A model generated the notes under the pieces. That model saw only the letters and a list, made by a program, of their open reading frames with translations. It was not told the DNA's origin and made no database searches. A stretch of 6,446 nucleotides of DNA, taken from positions 1-6,446 of the forward strand of contig JBMFXC010000101.1 of the NCBI GenBank assembly GCA_049964655.1, read 5' to 3'. The position numbers were made by a program, and so were the translations under genes. Positions 5,824-6,446 of the stretch are shown piece by piece. The stretch comes from JAJZJT01 sp049964655. GTDB taxonomy: Bacteria > Actinomycetota > Acidimicrobiia > Acidimicrobiales > RAAP-2. Position 1 is the stretch's first letter, and each line of letters starts with the position of its first letter.

Positions 5824-6446
5824 GGCGAGCGACCAAGGTGTGGGTGACGGTGACGAGCGGAGCGGGCGGAGGCTGTCGGGAGTCGACAGCTTCTTCCTCG
5901 GCGTCGAAGCCCCTTCGATGCCGATGCACGTCGGGCTCGCCCTCGTCCTCGAGCCCGGTGGTCAGTCGGCGGACGAGTTGGCGGTCGACATCGGACGGCG
6001 TCTCAGCACGGTGCCCGACCTCAGGGCAACTCTTGCCGGGGTTCCCCTGGGTCTGCGACGACCGCGTCTCGCGCCTCACGGCGGCCTGGACGTCCGTGCC
6101 CACGTACGCACGTGCCGGCTCCCGCTGCCCGGTGGCATCGGCGAGCTCGAGATGATGGTCGCCGCCGAGATGGCCCGCCCGCTCGACCGGCATCGGCCAC
6201 TGTGGGAGGTGGTGGTGGTCGACGGGCTCGATGGCGGGCGGGTCGCCGTCGTGGCCAAGGTGCACCACGCCCTGGTGGACGGCATGGCCGGCATCGAGAC
6301 GATGGCGGCGCTCTTCGGGCCGACGGCATCGGTCGCCCACCCGGAGGATGGCGTCCACCCGGGCGACGGCCCCTACGGAGAGGAGGGCGCCCACCCGGAC
6401 GACGGCGTCGGTGCCGCCGACGGCGGGGAGCCGCCCGACGGACACC
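5822..6446 (+). CDS. Wax ester synthase/diacylglycerol O-acyltransferase (WS/DGAT), N-terminal part
   Basis: WS/DGAT enzymes transfer an acyl group from acyl-CoA to diacylglycerol or a fatty alcohol, making triacylglycerol or wax ester at the inner membrane and on lipid bodies. The frame is open from ATG 5822 to the window edge (208 codons); the family is usually about 450-500 residues, so over half is missing. The N-terminal signature LSGVDSFFLGVEAPSMPMHVG, the PLDRHRPLWEVVVVDGL strand and the catalytic HHxxxDG motif, HHALVDG (148-154; His149 is the expected general base), are all present. After the active site comes a Gly/Asp/Pro-rich low-complexity stretch (from about residue 173), where the family normally has a variable linker. 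ATG 5822 has a GAGG site 6 bases upstream; GTG 5795 is a weaker alternative that would add 9 residues. Whether it makes wax ester, triacylglycerol or acts in another acyl transfer cannot be decided. It follows dut on the same strand. Confidence 0.9.
   Translation, partial: MASDQGVGDGDERSGRRLSGVDSFFLGVEAPSMPMHVGLALVLEPGGQSADELAVDIGRRLSTVPDLRATLAGVPLGLRRPRLAPHGGLDVRAHVRTCRLPLPGGIGELEMMVAAEMARPLDRHRPLWEVVVVDGLDGGRVAVVAKVHHALVDGMAGIETMAALFGPTASVAHPEDGVHPGDGPYGEEGAHPDDGVGAADGGEPPDGH
6338..6409 (+). repeat. Degenerate CACCCGG-GA-GGC repeats within the acyltransferase
   Basis: Three imperfect in-frame units begin with CACCCGG at 6338, 6356 and 6392, encoding HPEDGV (residues 173-178), HPGDG (179-183) and HPDDGV (191-196). 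The first two units are adjacent; the third is separated by a short Pro-Tyr-Gly-Glu-Glu-Gly stretch. The pattern suggests local duplication in the linker that follows the catalytic motif. It continues as Gly/Asp/Glu-rich sequence to the window edge. Confidence 0.7.

Noticed and set aside
5528..6445. A minus-strand frame of 305 codons antisense to dut and the acyltransferase
   Set aside because: Both plus-strand genes carry full family motifs; the antisense translation shows none.
1..6446. tRNA, rRNA, riboswitch, CRISPR array, transposon ends or an attachment site
   Set aside because: No regular spaced repeats, tRNA-like cloverleaf, transposase motif or terminal inverted repeats were seen. 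Coding genes fill nearly all of the window, though covariance-model searches could not be run.

Overview
The window is very GC-rich (roughly 70% by eye), with strong third-position G/C bias and several GTG starts. Its gene set (sortase, FadD-type ligase, oligoribonuclease, dUTPase, WS/DGAT acyltransferase) points to a high-GC actinobacterium (Actinomycetota). A lineage such as Acidimicrobiia is plausible, but the sequence alone does not prove it. It reads as ordinary chromosomal sequence. No tRNA, rRNA, CRISPR array, insertion sequence, phage gene or attachment site was found.

Layout from left to right. At 1-812 (minus) is a membrane-anchored sortase, cut at its C-terminus by the window edge. 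After a 126-bp divergent intergenic region, 939-2408 (plus) encodes a major facilitator superfamily (MFS) transporter with a long hydrophilic central loop. It converges, with a 36-bp gap, on 2445-4289 (minus), an acyl-CoA synthetase of the AMP-forming family. Upstream of that, on the same strand, 4416-5003 (minus) encodes oligoribonuclease (orn). A 183-bp divergent region separates orn from 5187-5711 (plus), dUTPase (dut). After 110 bp, 5822-6446 (plus) is the N-terminal part of a wax ester synthase/diacylglycerol acyltransferase, cut by the right edge. No gene-free stretch exceeds 200 bp.

How the genes may work together. Orn and dut are two housekeeping nucleotide enzymes sharing a divergent promoter region. 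Orn removes RNA 2- to 5-mers, and Dut keeps dUTP out of DNA and supplies dUMP. The acyl-CoA synthetase and the WS/DGAT could act in one pathway, with fatty acid activation followed by acyl transfer into storage lipid. They lie on opposite strands, so any link is by function and not by operon. The sortase and the MFS transporter are not obviously connected to the rest.

I found no convincing undescribed system. The observations most worth a second look are small: a 9-bp tandem repeat that forms the ribosome binding site and start codon of the acyltransferase, a low-complexity His-Pro-Asp-Gly repeat just after its active site, the same TAGCGTC element on both sides of the orn/dut intergenic region with a possibly leaderless orn transcript, and the N-terminally extended sortase without a visible substrate gene.
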